From Intestinibacter bartlettii (GTDB lineage Bacteria; Bacillota; Clostridia; Peptostreptococcales; Peptostreptococcaceae): a stretch of 64,000 nucleotides of DNA. Shown here piece after piece: positions 9,461-17,597 of the stretch. The notes under the pieces are model-generated. The model was not told the DNA's origin. It saw nothing but the letters and a program-made list of their open reading frames with translations, and did no database searches. Numbering within the stretch: position 1 is the first letter of the stretch; each line of letters starts with the position of its first letter. Location: the NCBI GenBank assembly GCA_025148965.1, contig CP102273.1, forward strand, positions 1,550,001 to 1,614,000, given 5' to 3'. A program made the position numbers and the translations under genes.

Positions 9461-9715
9461 AAAAAACTCCCGTCCCTAAAATAGGGACGAGAGCATAATT
9501 CCCGCGGTTCCACCCAAATTGATTTAAAATAAATCCACTTGAACTTGTAACGTAAGCAAAACGTCAAATCTTACTAAAATCTATAAAGATAACTTCAGAT
9601 AGAAGCTCCTAGGTAGTTTTCAATTTCTCAAGTTAAGGAAATCTTTCAGCCCACGAATTTCCATCTCTAGTAACCGAACTAAATTTACTCGCCTAATCAT
9701 AGCTTTTGAATTTTT
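9461..9715 (-). promoter_or_regulatory. Threonine T-box riboswitch of thrCB
   Basis: On the minus strand the leader contains the T-box core GGGTGGAACCGCGG (about 9501-9515). This is followed by a terminator CGTCCCTATTTTAGGGACG with a T-run (9461-9493), and preceded by a long stem I with the GGCTGAAAGA element. In the specifier region the sequence reads GAAAACTACC. ACU (9615-9617) followed by A fits a threonine specifier, in agreement with the downstream thrC and thrB. Uncharged tRNA-Thr binding would favour readthrough. Confidence 0.93.
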
Positions 9716-9737
9716 ACTAAAATTTATTATGTATTAA

Positions 9738-9766
9738 ATTTTAAGATATTAATTCTGTAAAGTCAA
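9738..9766 (-). promoter_or_regulatory. Promoter of the thrCB transcript
   Basis: On the minus strand TTGACT (9761-9766) and TAAAAT (9738-9743) are exactly 17 nt apart and place the start point just upstream of the T-box leader. Confidence 0.7.
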
Positions 9767-9807
9767 GAAAAAAATGGAAATTATAAATGTTTTTTTCTTG
9801 ACTTTAC
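9757..9807. repeat. Perfect 18-bp inverted repeat overlapping the thr promoter
   Basis: GTAAAGTCAAGAAAAAAA (9757-9774) is exactly repeated in inverse orientation at 9790-9807 with a 15-nt spacer. One arm contains the TTGACT -35 element of the thr promoter. The other places the same element facing the opposite way, although I see no good matching -10 for it. Confidence 0.7.
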
Positions 9808-9973
9808 AAAATATTTGAATATGTGAAAACTTTACATGTAAAATAGTGGATAAAATACGATGTAAAGAGAAAAATAATAAAAAAACTTTATTTCAAAAAA
9901 CTTTTTGAAAGTTTTTAAGAAAAATGAAAGAAAATATTAACAAAATTTTTACTTGTAAAGATGCAAAAAGTAT

Positions 9974-9979
9974 TATAAT
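9974..9979 (+). promoter_or_regulatory. Possible -10 box upstream of the 34-aa gene
   Basis: A perfect TATAAT lies about 140 nt upstream of the small gene at 10120. The -35 region is poor (ACTTGT at 17 nt), so the call is weak. A second possible promoter, TTGAAT with TAAAAT, is at 9815-9844. Confidence 0.3.
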
Positions 9980-10119
9980 ATGAATATAGAAAAGGATTTC
10001 AGAAACATCAAAGAAGGTATTAAGGACTATAAATTGTATAAACTTATACAAAGCTATGCAATTCATAAATGATTCAAAAACTTATTATATCATTATTATA
10101 TATAAAGGAGGCGGAAACT

Positions 10120-10224
10120 ATGGCAATTATCTTAATAACAGCTTTATTAGTAGTGATAATGTTAGGACTTTCATTCTTGTCTTATCTATCTGAAAATAAT
10201 TTATTAGATGATATCGAAAACTAA
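10120..10224 (+). CDS. Small membrane protein, 34 aa
   Basis: The start has a near-perfect ribosome binding site (AAAGGAGGCGG). The frame encodes a hydrophobic segment of about 22 residues after MAI, followed by the acidic tail ENNLLDDIEN. This is the pattern of a single-pass small membrane protein with the tail on one side. A weak hairpin terminator follows. I do not recognise it. It sits alone between the thr T-box region and the nitrogenase-like operon. Confidence 0.6.
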   Translation: MAIILITALLVVIMLGLSFLSYLSENNLLDDIEN

Positions 10225-10261
10225 ATAATCGTATTTTTTAATACATAATATATATTGGGGA

Positions 10262-10306
10262 AATAGGTCATAATAAAGTGAAATTTGTTATGGCTTATTT
10301 TTATTT
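10262..10306 (+). terminator. Possible terminator after the 34-aa gene
   Basis: AATAGGTCATAA and TTATGGCTTATT can pair with wobbles across a 14-nt loop and are followed by a T-rich run. Confidence 0.4.
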
Positions 10307-10527
10307 ATTCCAAAAGTTTACATTTTAAAAGTGCTGTGCTATACTTCTTGTATAAAATACAATATACGATGATCTAATTTAAAATTAAAAAAATAAATTG
10401 AATAACAATGATAATAAAATACTTAATAATTATATCTAATTTAAAAGTCAATTTAATATTTAAGTTTTAATGTTTATATAATAGAAAATCGACTTATAAA
10501 AAAGAATAATTATAGTTTAAAATATTT

Positions 10528-10652
10528 TATAATATATGGGGAATTTCTGACACCAAAATTTATATTAAGGTGGAAGGCGATATTTTGTAGATGCAAATTA
10601 CTTAGCTGTGCCACTGGCATGGCTATTTTTTGTTTTAGGGGGATTTTATAAT
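10528..10652 (+). promoter_or_regulatory. Leader of the nitrogenase-like/ABC operon with a terminator before the first gene
   Basis: A TATAAT at 10528-10533 is a plausible -10, although the -35 is poor. About 60 nt of leader with short complementary pieces (CACC near 10551, GGTG near 10570) lead into a strong terminator at 10604-10636. The terminator ends 16 nt before the start codon at 10653. Putting a terminator between promoter and first gene implies conditional readthrough, as in riboswitches or protein-dependent attenuators. I could not match it to a known riboswitch class. Confidence 0.5.
10604..10636 (+). terminator. Attenuator terminator directly before the permease gene
   Basis: AGCTGTGCC (10604-10612) and GGCATGGCT (10616-10624) pair over 9 bp, with two G-T wobbles, around a 3-nt loop. 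ATTTTTTGTTTT follows. The T-run merges with the spacer before the ribosome binding site AGGGGGA of the gene at 10653. Confidence 0.75.
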
Positions 10653-11678
10653 ATGAAGAAAAAATTTAAAGTAGTTGGGAGTTTGACATGGTTTCAAAGA
10701 ATTGTCTTAATAATACTTCCTATTTTAGTAGTAATCTTGGCAATGGGGATAGGTAGAATGGTAATCTCACCTGTAGAAGTTTTAAAATCGACTTTTGAGA
10801 AGTTTGGATATGACTACAGTGTAAATCCCCAAAATGAAATCGTGCTTTGGACAATTAGATTTCCAAGAATAATACTTGCACTTTTAGTTGGGGCTGGATT
10901 ATCTGTTGCTGGATGCGCATTTCAAAGTCTTTTTTCAAACCCGCTTGCAACACCAGATACACTAGGAGTAGCTAGTGGAACTAGTTTTGGGGCAGCGCTT
11001 GGAATTTTAATGGGATTTAGCTTAATTGGAATACAATTTAGCGCACTTTTATTTGGAATAATAGCAGTCAGCCTTACGTATTTATCTGGAACTGGAAAGG
11101 GACACAGTATAAATACCATAGTGCTAGCAGGTATTATGATTGGATCTTTATTTTCAGCTCTTGTATCATTTACAAAATTTGTTGCAGATTCTGAATCACA
11201 ACTTCCAGCTATAACTTATTGGCTTATGGGAAGTTTATCATCAGCAAGTTACAAAACTTTAATGCTAGGTGCACCATTTATAATAGTCGGAATATTCATT
11301 TTATATTTACTTCGTTGGAGATTAAATATCCTTATGTTATCAGAAGATGAAGCAAAATCATCGGGGACTAATATAAAACTTCTTAGAACAATAACAATAA
11401 TCGCAGCAACTATGATGACAGGTTCATGCGTTTCTATGTGTGGACAAGTCGGATGGGTAGGTTTAATTATACCTCATATGTGTAGGATGAAATTTGGCAA
11501 CAACCATTTATCACTAATACCAGCATCGATAAGTATTGGGGCTGTGTTTATGGTTATAGTTGACACAATTGCGAGAAGTCTTGTCGCAACTGAAATTCCA
11601 ATTTCAATACTTACAGCAATAGTCGGGGCACCGTTTTTTATAACACTTATGAGAAGAAGTGGAGGTTGGCAACTATGA
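10653..11678 (+). CDS. FecCD-type ABC transporter permease
   Basis: A protein of 341 aa of the BtuC/FecCD family, which forms a ten-helix dimeric channel for iron-siderophores, haem or cobalamin. Family signatures are visible: RFPRIILALLVGAGLSVAGC, FSNPLATPDTLGV, and GWVGLIIPHMCR near the C-terminus, the loop that contacts the ATPase. I use the ATG at 10653 with AGGGGGA. An upstream GTG at 10608 would start inside the terminator hairpin. It is the first gene of six; the next gene overlaps its stop codon (ATGA). Confidence 0.93.
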   Translation: MKKKFKVVGSLTWFQRIVLIILPILVVILAMGIGRMVISPVEVLKSTFEKFGYDYSVNPQNEIVLWTIRFPRIILALLVGAGLSVAGCAFQSLFSNPLATPDTLGVASGTSFGAALGILMGFSLIGIQFSALLFGIIAVSLTYLSGTGKGHSINTIVLAGIMIGSLFSALVSFTKFVADSESQLPAITYWLMGSLSSASYKTLMLGAPFIIVGIFILYLLRWRLNILMLSEDEAKSSGTNIKLLRTITIIAATMMTGSCVSMCGQVGWVGLIIPHMCRMKFGNNHLSLIPASISIGAVFMVIVDTIARSLVATEIPISILTAIVGAPFFITLMRRSGGWQL

Positions 11679-12760
11679 TACTTTCAGTTGAAAATGGATG
11701 TTTTTCATATAAAAATTCTAAAGATAAATTGTTATTAGAAGATATTAATTTTTCTGTTGAGCCTGGGGATTTGTTGGCGATACTTGGACCAAATGGTGCA
11801 GGAAAGACGACTCTACTTAGGTGTATAATGGGGTTTTTAAAATGGAGTAGTGGCAAAAGCACATTAGATGGCGAAAATATAAGAAATATACCTAATAAAA
11901 AACTTTGGAACAATATTGCATATGTTCCACAAGCAAAATCTACAGTGGCAGCTTATACAGTTGAGGAAATGGTGTTGCTTGGAAGAAGCAGTCATTTTAG
12001 CATGTTGTCACTTCCAAAAGAAGAGGATTTAGAAATCGTACATAAAGTTATGGAAGAGATGAATTTAACTAGATATGCGCATAAAAAATGCTCGCAAATA
12101 AGTGGTGGGGAACTTCAAATGGTGTTAATTGCAAAGGCGTTAGTATCAGAACCGAAGATTTTGATACTTGATGAACCAGAATCAAACCTAGATTTTAAAA
12201 ATCAACTTCTTATATTAGATACAATGACAAAACTTACAAATAAGGATATAAGCTGTATTTTCAATACGCATTATCCAACACATGCACTTCAAAGAGCGAA
12301 TAAGGCATTTTTGCTTAGCAAAAGTGGGGAGTATTTATTCGGCGAAACAAGAGAAGTAATAACAGAAAAAAATATAGAAAAAGCCTTTGGTGTAAAGGCT
12401 GTAATAGGAGAGATAGAAACACCAAGCAATATTTTAAAAGACGTTATACCGCTTGAAATAACTCAAACTAGCGATATAAATGCACTTTTATCAAAAGATG
12501 AACTTTCTACAGAGAGAAAGGTTGCAGTAGTATCTATCATAACTGATCACTCAGATGTGTCGGAGAAGATAAACAAATTGCTTGGAAAAAATAAAAAATA
12601 CATAATAGGCAGAATGGGAATGCCTTATGAAGACAGGGGAATATCGATTATAAATGTTACCTTGGATGCTCCGGAATATGTGATACAGACATTAGTATCA
12701 CAGCTTGGATTTTTATCTGGAGTGAGCGTCAAGGCTATATATTCTCAAGTTAAATTTTAG
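11675..12760 (+). CDS. ABC transporter ATPase with C-terminal TM1266-like domain
   Basis: A protein of 361 aa, whereas FepC/BtuD-type ATPases are usually 250-280 aa. Residues 1-235 form the nucleotide-binding domain: Walker A GPNGAGKT (38-45), signature ISGGE, Walker B ILILDEPESNLD, switch His in NTHYP. The last 80 residues (about 281-361) form a separate domain with KVAVVSIITDHSDVSEKINK, YIIGRMGMPYEDRGISI and LGFLSGVSVKAIYS. This closely resembles my recollection of the TM1266 family, an ACT/NikR-like fold associated with [FeFe] hydrogenase gene sets. By analogy with regulatory tails of MetN or ModC, it may gate transport. The ATG overlaps the permease stop; GGAGG lies just upstream. Confidence 0.88.
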   Translation: MILSVENGCFSYKNSKDKLLLEDINFSVEPGDLLAILGPNGAGKTTLLRCIMGFLKWSSGKSTLDGENIRNIPNKKLWNNIAYVPQAKSTVAAYTVEEMVLLGRSSHFSMLSLPKEEDLEIVHKVMEEMNLTRYAHKKCSQISGGELQMVLIAKALVSEPKILILDEPESNLDFKNQLLILDTMTKLTNKDISCIFNTHYPTHALQRANKAFLLSKSGEYLFGETREVITEKNIEKAFGVKAVIGEIETPSNILKDVIPLEITQTSDINALLSKDELSTERKVAVVSIITDHSDVSEKINKLLGKNKKYIIGRMGMPYEDRGISIINVTLDAPEYVIQTLVSQLGFLSGVSVKAIYSQVKF

Positions 12761-12778
12761 CTTAAGGGGGAGTTAATT

Positions 12779-13633
12779 ATGATAAAGATAGCAGTTTATG
12801 GCAAGGGTGGAATTGGAAAATCTACTACAATTTCAAACTTGTCAGTAGCACTTGCAAATAAAGGACTTAAAGTTATGCAAATTGGGTGTGACCCAAAGGC
12901 GGATTCGACAACTAACTTGCATGATGGGAGTGAGATAAATACAGTTTTGGATTTGGTCAGGGAGAGAAAAGATGATTTTAAGTTAGATGAGATGGTTGTT
13001 GAAGGTTATAAAGGGATATTATGTGTTGAGGCCGGAGGCCCAACACCTGGAATGGGATGTGCAGGAAGGGGAATAATAGCAGCCCTTGAAAAACTTGAAC
13101 AAAAGGGAGCCTATGAAACATACAAACCAGATGTAGTTTTCTATGATGTCCTTGGTGATGTGGTATGTGGCGGATTTTCAATGCCTATGAGAGCAGGATA
13201 TGCTGACAAAATATTTATAATAACATCAGGCGAATATATGGCTATACATGCTGCGGCAAATATTGCGACAGCAATCGATAATTTTAAAGATAGAGGATAT
13301 GCAAGCTTAGGTGGCGTTATTTTAAATAAGAGAAATGTTAAAAATGAAGAAGAAAAAGTAAATGAATTTATAGAAAATATAGACTCAAAATTAGTTGGAA
13401 TGTTAGATAGAGATGAAATTGTAGTTGTAGCAGAAGAAGATAAAAAAACAGTATTAGAAGCATTTCCTGAAAGTCTTATGGCAAAAGAATATGAAGTTCT
13501 TGCAGATAATTTATTAAAAGCATGTGGTTATAAGGTATCAGAAGGAAATTTAGAAAAATTAAATAATAAAAAAGTAAAATCAGACAATAAGGATGAATCA
13601 AATGATACTAAAAAGGAGGAAGCTAAATGCTAA
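12779..13633 (+). CDS. NifH-like iron protein (ATP-dependent reductase)
   Basis: A protein of 284 aa with the full NifH/BchL/CfbC architecture. The P-loop GKGGIGKST is at residues 8-16 and the switch I region CDPKADST near 37-44. The two cysteines that bind the intersubunit 4Fe-4S cluster are C94 in GMGCAGRG and C130 in [11 protein letters not shown]. Such proteins pass electrons to a catalytic partner during ATP hydrolysis. The last 35 residues are a Lys/Asp/Glu-rich tail. It is followed with a 7-nt overlap by the NifD-like gene, its expected partner. Isolated NifH-like genes occur in several non-nitrogenase systems, so nitrogen fixation is not implied. Confidence 0.93.
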   Translation: MIKIAVYGKGGIGKSTTISNLSVALANKGLKVMQIGCDPKADSTTNLHDGSEINTVLDLVRERKDDFKLDEMVVEGYKGILCVEAGGPTPGMGCAGRGIIAALEKLEQKGAYETYKPDVVFYDVLGDVVCGGFSMPMRAGYADKIFIITSGEYMAIHAAANIATAIDNFKDRGYASLGGVILNKRNVKNEEEKVNEFIENIDSKLVGMLDRDEIVVVAEEDKKTVLEAFPESLMAKEYEVLADNLLKACGYKVSEGNLEKLNNKKVKSDNKDESNDTKKEEAKC

Positions 13634-14973
13634 AAAGAGTTGAAAAGCAAAATTTAAAAGACTTAAAAGATGCTTGTGTTTTAGCAAAAGATGCAAAATT
13701 TCCATCTCCTTTTGATTCAAAACTTGAGTTTTCATGTTCTGCAAGGGGGCCTTGGAATATAGTACATACAGGTATGTTAATTCCACAGGCACATGAAGTA
13801 TATGTATGTGCACAAAGTTGCCTTCGCGGTGTAGTTTTAACAGCTGCTGAAATGAATGCGATAGATAGATTTTCAAATATCATAGTAAGAGAAAACAATA
13901 TATTAGAAGGTGATACAGAGGATTTAATAGTCGAAGGTATAGGAGATATTTTAGAAAAACTTCCATATACTCCAAGAGCAATTCTTGTATATACAAGCTG
14001 TATCCATCATTTTATAGGATGTGACTTAAATTTAGTATATAAAAGACTTAGAGAAAAATACCCAAATGTCGAATTTACAGATTGCTATATGAATCCGATT
14101 ATGAGAAAAAGCGGACTTACACCAGATCAGCTTATGAGAAGACAATTATATAGCTTACTGGATAAACAAGATTTAGATTTAAAAAGTGTTAATATAATTG
14201 GAAACAACTTAAAAACAGATGATGATTCTGAACTTGTAAAGATAATAAAAGAAAATGGATTTACTCTTAGAGAAGTTCCAAGAACAAAAACTTATGACGA
14301 GTATAAAGAAATGGGCAAAGCATTTTTAAATATAACTTACAATCCAGCAGCAATAGAGGCTGGAAGATATTTAGAAAAAAAATTAGGACAAAAACATCTT
14401 TACTTGCCACTAAGTTATGGATTTGATGAAATCGAAAAAACTCTAGATACACTTTGTGAAAACTTAGGAATAGAAAAAATAGATTTTAGTTCAAATAAAC
14501 AACAAGCTTTAGATGCTCTAAAAAAAGCAAAACAGGTTATAGGAGATACTCCTATAGAAATCGATTATACGCTTACATTAAGACCTGCGAGTCTTGCAAG
14601 ACTTCTTTTGGAAAATGGATTTAATGTTGTTGCTATTTACGAAGATTGTTTTGCAGGTGAGGAAGAGGAAGATTTTAAATGGATTCAAGAAAATTATCCA
14701 AATTTAAAGATATACGCAACAGTACATGTAAAAATGCGTTTTGTAAATCGCAAAAGAGATGAAAAGCTATTAGCATTAGGCCAAAAAGCGGCGTATTTCA
14801 CAGGTTCAAATAACTTTGTAAATATCATCGAAGGTGGCGGAATGTATGGATTTAGTGGAATCATAAAATTATGCGATCTTATGATAGATGCATTTTTAAA
14901 TGAAAAAGACATGAAGAAATTAATACAATTTAAGGGATTGGGGTGTGAAAATTATGAAACAAATTGCAAGTAG
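13627..14973 (+). CDS. Nitrogenase component 1-like protein, NifD/BchN-like
   Basis: A protein of 448 aa of the oxidoreductase/nitrogenase component 1 family. C37 ([10 protein letters not shown]), C61 (VYVCAQSC) and C125 ([11 protein letters not shown]) match by position the three P-cluster cysteines of NifD (C62, C88, C154). C65 and C132 are extra. At the FeMo-cofactor sites, the Cys275 position in the segment [19 protein letters not shown] is Asn239, and the His442 position in GGGMYGFSG is Tyr. A FeMo-cofactor is therefore unlikely; the protein more likely reduces a bound organic or metal-chelate substrate. It overlaps its neighbours on both sides, implying translational coupling. Confidence 0.88.
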   Translation: MLKRVEKQNLKDLKDACVLAKDAKFPSPFDSKLEFSCSARGPWNIVHTGMLIPQAHEVYVCAQSCLRGVVLTAAEMNAIDRFSNIIVRENNILEGDTEDLIVEGIGDILEKLPYTPRAILVYTSCIHHFIGCDLNLVYKRLREKYPNVEFTDCYMNPIMRKSGLTPDQLMRRQLYSLLDKQDLDLKSVNIIGNNLKTDDDSELVKIIKENGFTLREVPRTKTYDEYKEMGKAFLNITYNPAAIEAGRYLEKKLGQKHLYLPLSYGFDEIEKTLDTLCENLGIEKIDFSSNKQQALDALKKAKQVIGDTPIEIDYTLTLRPASLARLLLENGFNVVAIYEDCFAGEEEEDFKWIQENYPNLKIYATVHVKMRFVNRKRDEKLLALGQKAAYFTGSNNFVNIIEGGGMYGFSGIIKLCDLMIDAFLNEKDMKKLIQFKGLGCENYETNCK

Positions 14974-16135
14974 AATATCGATTTATTCAGCAGACGCATT
15001 TGGCGTATGTTCAGCATTATACGAGTTAGGTGGCCTTTGCGTAATGCACGACGCATCTGGATGCAATTCAACATATAACACACACGATGAACCTAGATGG
15101 TATGATTTTGATAGCATGGTCTATATTTCAGGATTATCTGAAATGGAGGCGATAATGGGGGATGATCAAAAATTTATAGATGATATAGTCTACACTGCAA
15201 AAGAACTAAGCCCAAATTTTATCGCCATGGCGGGTACGCCAATACCTACAATGATAGGGACAGACTTTAAGGCGATTGCAAATATAATTGAAAAAGAAAC
15301 AAATATCCCAACCTTTGGTTTTGATACAACAGGTATGCATTCATATGTATCTGGTGCATATAAGGCATTTGAAGCTCTAGCTAAAAGGTTTCTAAAGAGA
15401 AACGATAAAGAGAGTAGGGGAGAGAAGAAGGAGAGTATAGATAAAGAGAGCAGGGAAGTAAAAAATACTATCATAAAAGTAAATATACTAGGTGCTACAC
15501 CTCTTGATTTTTCAATAAATAAAAGCGTAGAAGCAATGGTAGACTTACTAAAAGAAAACAACTTTGAAGTAATAAGTACATGGGCTATGGGAAGTAGTTT
15601 AGAATATATAAAAAATGCAGGAGATGCAGATGTAAACTTAGTTGTGTCTTATTCTGGAATGGGTGCTGCAAAATATATGTATGAAAATTTAAACATTCCA
15701 TATGTAGTTGGAACACCATTTGGAAAAGAATTTGCAAATAAAGTGATAGAAGATTTAAAAGAAGTGAAATCTACAAAAGAAAATAAAGTTTCTTATGATA
15801 ATAGAAAAATAGACAAAGATGCAGAAATTACAATAGTAGGGGAAAGCATAATGTCAGAGTCATTGGCTTATGCTATTTCAAAAGAAAAAAACAAAACTGT
15901 AAATGTAATTTCATCACTAGAAACTGATGAAAAACTTCTTTTAGAAGGAGATAAAATAGCTATGTTTGAGGATGATATAGAAAAATGTCTAAAAAATTCA
16001 AAAACTATAATAGCAGATCCTCTATTTAGACCTATTTGTCCACTTGATTCTAACTTTATATCTTTGCCACACGAAGCTTTTTCTGGGCGAATTTATAGAG
16101 ATGAAATACCAAATATAATAAATAAATCTTTATAG
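14954..16135 (+). CDS. Nitrogenase component 1-like protein, NifK/BchB-like
   Basis: A protein of 393 aa from the ATG at 14954; a GTG three codons upstream is an alternative. It overlaps the NifD-like gene and is its likely heteromeric partner. C19, C29 and C37 (GLCVMHDASGC) lie where NifK has its first cluster ligands. The third P-cluster position, in MAGTPIPTMIGTD, has no cysteine, similar to reduced ligand sets in BchB-type subunits. Residues around 150-173 form a highly charged linker built from two copies of a 12-residue unit (DKESR...), unusual for this fold. It is shorter than true NifK. Confidence 0.85.
   Translation: MKQIASRISIYSADAFGVCSALYELGGLCVMHDASGCNSTYNTHDEPRWYDFDSMVYISGLSEMEAIMGDDQKFIDDIVYTAKELSPNFIAMAGTPIPTMIGTDFKAIANIIEKETNIPTFGFDTTGMHSYVSGAYKAFEALAKRFLKRNDKESRGEKKESIDKESREVKNTIIKVNILGATPLDFSINKSVEAMVDLLKENNFEVISTWAMGSSLEYIKNAGDADVNLVVSYSGMGAAKYMYENLNIPYVVGTPFGKEFANKVIEDLKEVKSTKENKVSYDNRKIDKDAEITIVGESIMSESLAYAISKEKNKTVNVISSLETDEKLLLEGDKIAMFEDDIEKCLKNSKTIIADPLFRPICPLDSNFISLPHEAFSGRIYRDEIPNIINKSL
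15404..15455 (+). repeat. In-frame 36-bp direct repeat in the NifK-like gene
   Basis: GATAAAGAGAGTAGGG (15404-15419) recurs as GATAAAGAGAGCAGGG at 15440-15455 with a 36-nt period, keeping the frame and doubling a charged 12-residue linker unit. Confidence 0.7.
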
Positions 16136-16152
16136 GAAAGGGGAATTTAGAA

Positions 16153-17310
16153 ATGAAAAAATTCAAAAAAATTATATGTGCCATACTAATAGCAGCTATG
16201 GTACCAGTGTTTGGAGGTTGCTCATCATCTTCAAGCTCTTCAAGCAGCTCAAAAGCAAATGCATCATCAAGTCAAGCTTCATCATCAAGCGATACTATAA
16301 CTATAACTGACCAAGCAGGAAATGAAGTAACACTTCCAAAAGATATAAAACGTATAGCAGTTTGTGACATATTACCACTTCCATCAGTTTTAACAGTATT
16401 CTTTAATTCTGGTGACAAAATAGTAGGTATGTCAGAACCAAGTATGACAGCTGCTAAAAACGGTCTTTTAGGTGAATTATACCCAGAAATATTAAAAGCA
16501 GATACAGGATTTATAAAAGATAGTGAAGTAAATACAGAAGAATTATTAAAACTTAAACCAGATGTAGTGTTCTACGGTGCATCAAATCCAGAAATGGGTG
16601 ACAAACTAAGAGAAGCTGGATTTAACGCAGTAGCAATATCAGTTAACAAATGGGAATACAACACAATAGAAACATTAAACAACTGGATTGACTTACTAAG
16701 CCAAATCTTCCCAGAAGATGCTAAAGCAGACGTAGTTAAAAAACACAGTGAAGAAGTTTATAAAATGGTTCAAGATAGAGTAAAAGATATACCAGATGAC
16801 GAAAGAGCTAACGTATTTTTCTTATTCAAATACGATGAAACTTCAATAGCAACATCAGGTAACTCATTCTTCGGTAGCTGGTGGGCAAAAGCTATAGGAG
16901 CTAAAAACGTAGCTGACGATATAGAAAAAGATAACGCAGTACCAGTTAACATGGAACAAATTTATAAATATAACCCAGACATAATATTTATGACTAACTT
17001 TACACAAGCTCAACCAAAAGACTTATACAACAACACAATAGGAAGCAACGACTGGAGCAAAGTAAAAGCAGTAGAAGACAAAAAAGTCTACAAAATGCCT
17101 TTAGGTATGTACAGAAGTTACACTCCAGGAGCAGATACACCAATGACATTATTATGGTTAGCTAAAACTACATACCCAGACAAATTCAAAGACATCGACT
17201 TAACTAAAGAAGTTAAAGATTACTATAAAGAAGTATTCGGCGTTGACTTAAGTGACAAACAAGTAGAATCAATATTCGCACCAACATCAGACGCAGCAGA
17301 AGGATTCTAA
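16153..17310 (+). CDS. Iron-siderophore/cobalamin-type substrate-binding lipoprotein
   Basis: A protein of 385 aa with a lipoprotein signal peptide (lipobox FGGC, residues 20-23). A long poly-Ser/Ala linker follows, then a two-lobed FecB/BtuF-type domain with TITDQAGNEVTLPKDIKRI and ELLKLKPDVVFYG. It should be anchored outside the membrane and deliver ligand to the permease. It begins 17 nt after the NifK-like gene, so the importer genes bracket the reductase genes. Codon choice here is more biased (AAC, GAC, CCA) than in the neighbours, suggesting higher expression. The ligand is unknown; haem, corrinoid and metallophores all fit the family. Confidence 0.92.
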   Translation: MKKFKKIICAILIAAMVPVFGGCSSSSSSSSSSKANASSSQASSSSDTITITDQAGNEVTLPKDIKRIAVCDILPLPSVLTVFFNSGDKIVGMSEPSMTAAKNGLLGELYPEILKADTGFIKDSEVNTEELLKLKPDVVFYGASNPEMGDKLREAGFNAVAISVNKWEYNTIETLNNWIDLLSQIFPEDAKADVVKKHSEEVYKMVQDRVKDIPDDERANVFFLFKYDETSIATSGNSFFGSWWAKAIGAKNVADDIEKDNAVPVNMEQIYKYNPDIIFMTNFTQAQPKDLYNNTIGSNDWSKVKAVEDKKVYKMPLGMYRSYTPGADTPMTLLWLAKTTYPDKFKDIDLTKEVKDYYKEVFGVDLSDKQVESIFAPTSDAAEGF

Positions 17311-17426
17311 AATAAGGAAGCTTAGCATTAAATAAATACTTTTATAAAGCAAAATTCTTATATAAATTAATGGAATTTTTAACTATGTAAAGTATTTATT
17401 AGCTATTTAAGTAAAACTCATATAAA

Positions 17427-17473
17427 AAGGGGCTAATACAGAATAAAAAATCTATTTTGTATTAGCCTTTTTT
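17427..17473 (+). terminator. Terminator of the nitrogenase-like/ABC operon
   Basis: GGCTAATACA (17431-17440) pairs exactly with TGTATTAGCC (17458-17467) and a run of T follows. Confidence 0.9.
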
Positions 17474-17597
17474 CATTGTAAGGAAATAATTCTATATAAA
17501 AACACAATTTTATTTTTATAAAATGAACAATATGTTAAAATAGATGTACTCAGTAATAACATATTATAATATCATTACTATATATAAGGAGGATTTT

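Noticed and set aside
10610-10624. GCCACTGG in the operon leader as part of a cobalamin riboswitch
   Set aside because: The surrounding B12-box and other conserved elements are absent, and the bases are fully used by the terminator stem.
15190-15561. 123-residue antisense frame within the NifK-like gene
   Set aside because: It is the shadow of a conserved coding region and has no ribosome binding site.
12779-16135. True nitrogenase (nifHDK)
   Set aside because: FeMo-cofactor ligands are missing and no nifB, nifE or nifN genes are present.
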